From NCBI GenBank assembly GCA_913053875.1, contig CAJXGN010000007.1, positions 62,001 to 126,000 of the forward strand: 64,000 nt of DNA, in the 5' to 3' direction. The notes under the pieces are model-generated. The model had not been told where the DNA came from and made no database searches. It saw only the letters and a list, made by a program, of their open reading frames with translations. Positions 63,111 through 64,000 of the stretch are shown one piece after another (position 1 is the first letter of the stretch; each line of letters starts with the position of its first letter). The stretch is from an uncultured Agromyces sp. GTDB lineage: Bacteria; Actinomycetota; Actinomycetes; Actinomycetales; Microbacteriaceae. Position numbers and translations under genes: made by a program.

Positions 63111-63944
63111 ATGTCACGGATGACCATGCGCCGCCGCATCGAGCGGGTGCGGGTCGGCGCGGGCGAGGAGATCGCCACGAGCCGGCGCGAGGATCGCCTC
63201 GCGGTCGAGGAGCCGCTCGAGATCCGCGTCGGCGGCGAGCAGTTCGCGGTGACCATGCGCACTCCCGGCGACGACTTCGACCTGGTCGCCGGGTTCCTCC
63301 TCTCGGAGGGCGTGCTCGGCATCGGGGCGCCGGCGGCCATGCGGTTCTGCGCGGGCGAACCCGGCCAGGAGAACACGTACAACGTGATCGACGCCACCTT
63401 GGGCCCGGATGCCGCAGCCGACGCGCTCCGCGACACCCGGCGCGTGCTCGCGACGAGCGCGTGCGGTCTCTGCGGCATCCCCTCGCTCGATGCCGTCACG
63501 AAGGCGTCGCGCTTCGACGTGGCCGACGACCCGCTGCGCATCGACCTCGGCGTGCTGCTGTCGCTGCCCGACCGCCTGCGCGACCGGCAGCGCCTGTTCG
63601 ACGACACGGGCGGCGTGCACGCGGCGGGCCTGTTCACGTCCGACGGCGAGCTGCTCTGCCTGCGGGAGGACGTGGGACGCCACAACGCGGTCGACAAGGT
63701 CGTCGGCTGGGCGGTGCGCGAGGGCCGGCTGCCGCTGTCGGGCACCGTGCTGCAGGTCTCGGGCCGGGCCTCGTTCGAGCTCGTGCAGAAGGCGCGCCTC
63801 GCGGGCATCCCGATGCTCGCGGCCGTGAGCGCCCCGTCGACGGCCGCGGTCGAGCAGGCGGATGCCGCGGGGCTCACGCTCGCCGGCTTCAGCCGAGGCA
63901 CGGGCATCAACCTCTACACGCGGCCCGACCGCGTCGTGCGATGA
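63111..63944 (+). CDS. fdhD: Formate dehydrogenase accessory sulfurtransferase FdhD
   Basis: A 277-residue FdhD. It passes sulfur from a cysteine desulfurase to the molybdenum cofactor of FdhF-type enzymes. The sulfur-carrying CxxC is in TSACGLCGIPSLD (about residue 125). GDDFDLVAGFLLSEG, TGGVHAAGLFT and REDVGRHNAVDKVVG are diagnostic. Divergent from the oxidoreductase over 107 bp. ATG codons 3 and 5 codons downstream are alternative starts. Confidence 0.96.
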   Translation: MSRMTMRRRIERVRVGAGEEIATSRREDRLAVEEPLEIRVGGEQFAVTMRTPGDDFDLVAGFLLSEGVLGIGAPAAMRFCAGEPGQENTYNVIDATLGPDAAADALRDTRRVLATSACGLCGIPSLDAVTKASRFDVADDPLRIDLGVLLSLPDRLRDRQRLFDDTGGVHAAGLFTSDGELLCLREDVGRHNAVDKVVGWAVREGRLPLSGTVLQVSGRASFELVQKARLAGIPMLAAVSAPSTAAVEQADAAGLTLAGFSRGTGINLYTRPDRVVR

Positions 63945-63954
63945 CGGCGGCGCG

Positions 63955-64000
63955 ATGAACTGGACCCTCGTGCTCGACCTGCTGCTGATCGCGGCGCTCG
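63955..64000 (+). CDS. N-terminus of a membrane protein (partial)
   Basis: An open frame begins with ATG at 63955, 10 bp past the fdhD stop, and runs off the window. The 15 visible residues, MNWTLVLDLLLIAAL, look like the first membrane helix or a signal anchor. The family cannot be decided from this piece. Confidence 0.5.
   Translation, partial: MNWTLVLDLLLIAAL

Overview
The window looks like chromosomal DNA of a high-GC actinobacterium, most probably a Microbacteriaceae member (Agromyces/Microbacterium/Leifsonia relatives). Evidence: very GC-rich coding sequence, many ATGA/GTGA stop-start overlaps, TAGACT-like -10 boxes right next to start codons, and actinobacterial marker genes (GlnR, CarD, SenX3/RegX3, LytR_C plus DUF3263, XPB helicase beside a Helicase_C_3 protein, fused IspDF, MsiK-type ATPase, RNA-degradosome-type PPK1). 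I see no transposase, integrase, phage gene or CRISPR array. Species assignment is inference.

Layout. 1-7.3 kb: a cold-shock-like protein, a small membrane protein, the Helicase_C_3/XPB pair, then a minus-strand run of RibD-like reductase, dihydropteroate synthase and an FAD/NAD(P) reductase. 7.4-9.9 kb: an OmpR-family regulator and its histidine kinase, followed by a 144-bp inverted-repeat element and a WXG100 protein. 10.5-27.4 kb: a nearly complete purine-to-ureide catabolic island. One minus-strand operon carries xdhC, an FAD subunit, a fused 2Fe-2S/molybdopterin dehydrogenase, uricase and 8-oxoguanine deaminase. Allantoinase and a guanine-deaminase-like protein lie divergently. Then come uraD and uraH, a MobA-like cytidylyltransferase, and a second minus-strand operon of acetamidase/formamidase, AtzH-amidase fusion, ureidoglycine-glyoxylate aminotransferase, allantoate amidohydrolase and an RpiR regulator. 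The most interesting hypothesis here is that the AtzH-amidase fusion and the formamidase-like protein continue the pathway from oxalurate to oxamate to oxalate.

27.4-41 kb: an FAD oxidoreductase, groEL with a compound CIRCE operator, cspA, LytR_C and DUF3263 proteins, msrB, tRNA-Thr, a DsbA-like protein, an MsiK-type ATPase, a DUF4032 kinase-like protein, rlmB-cysS, ispDF, carD and a lipoprotein. 41.3-49 kb: regX3-senX3, phoU, gpmA, a methyltransferase, and the FUSC, YgfZ and FABP genes. 49-57.2 kb: glnR, ppk1, a MutT/SixA fusion, and pstSCAB. PHO-box-like 11-bp direct repeats lie upstream of both phoU/senX3 and pstS, so sensing, storage (polyphosphate) and uptake of phosphate sit within 16 kb. 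57.5-64 kb: malic enzyme, aminodeoxychorismate-lyase-like protein, an unknown conserved protein, tRNA-Lys, an FdhF/YdeP oxidoreductase and FdhD.

Coding density is high. Almost all gaps are under 300 bp; the one longer gap (57229-57558) holds a terminator and a palindromic operator candidate. Starts were chosen by Shine-Dalgarno position, overlap with the previous gene, and fit to the family N-terminus.
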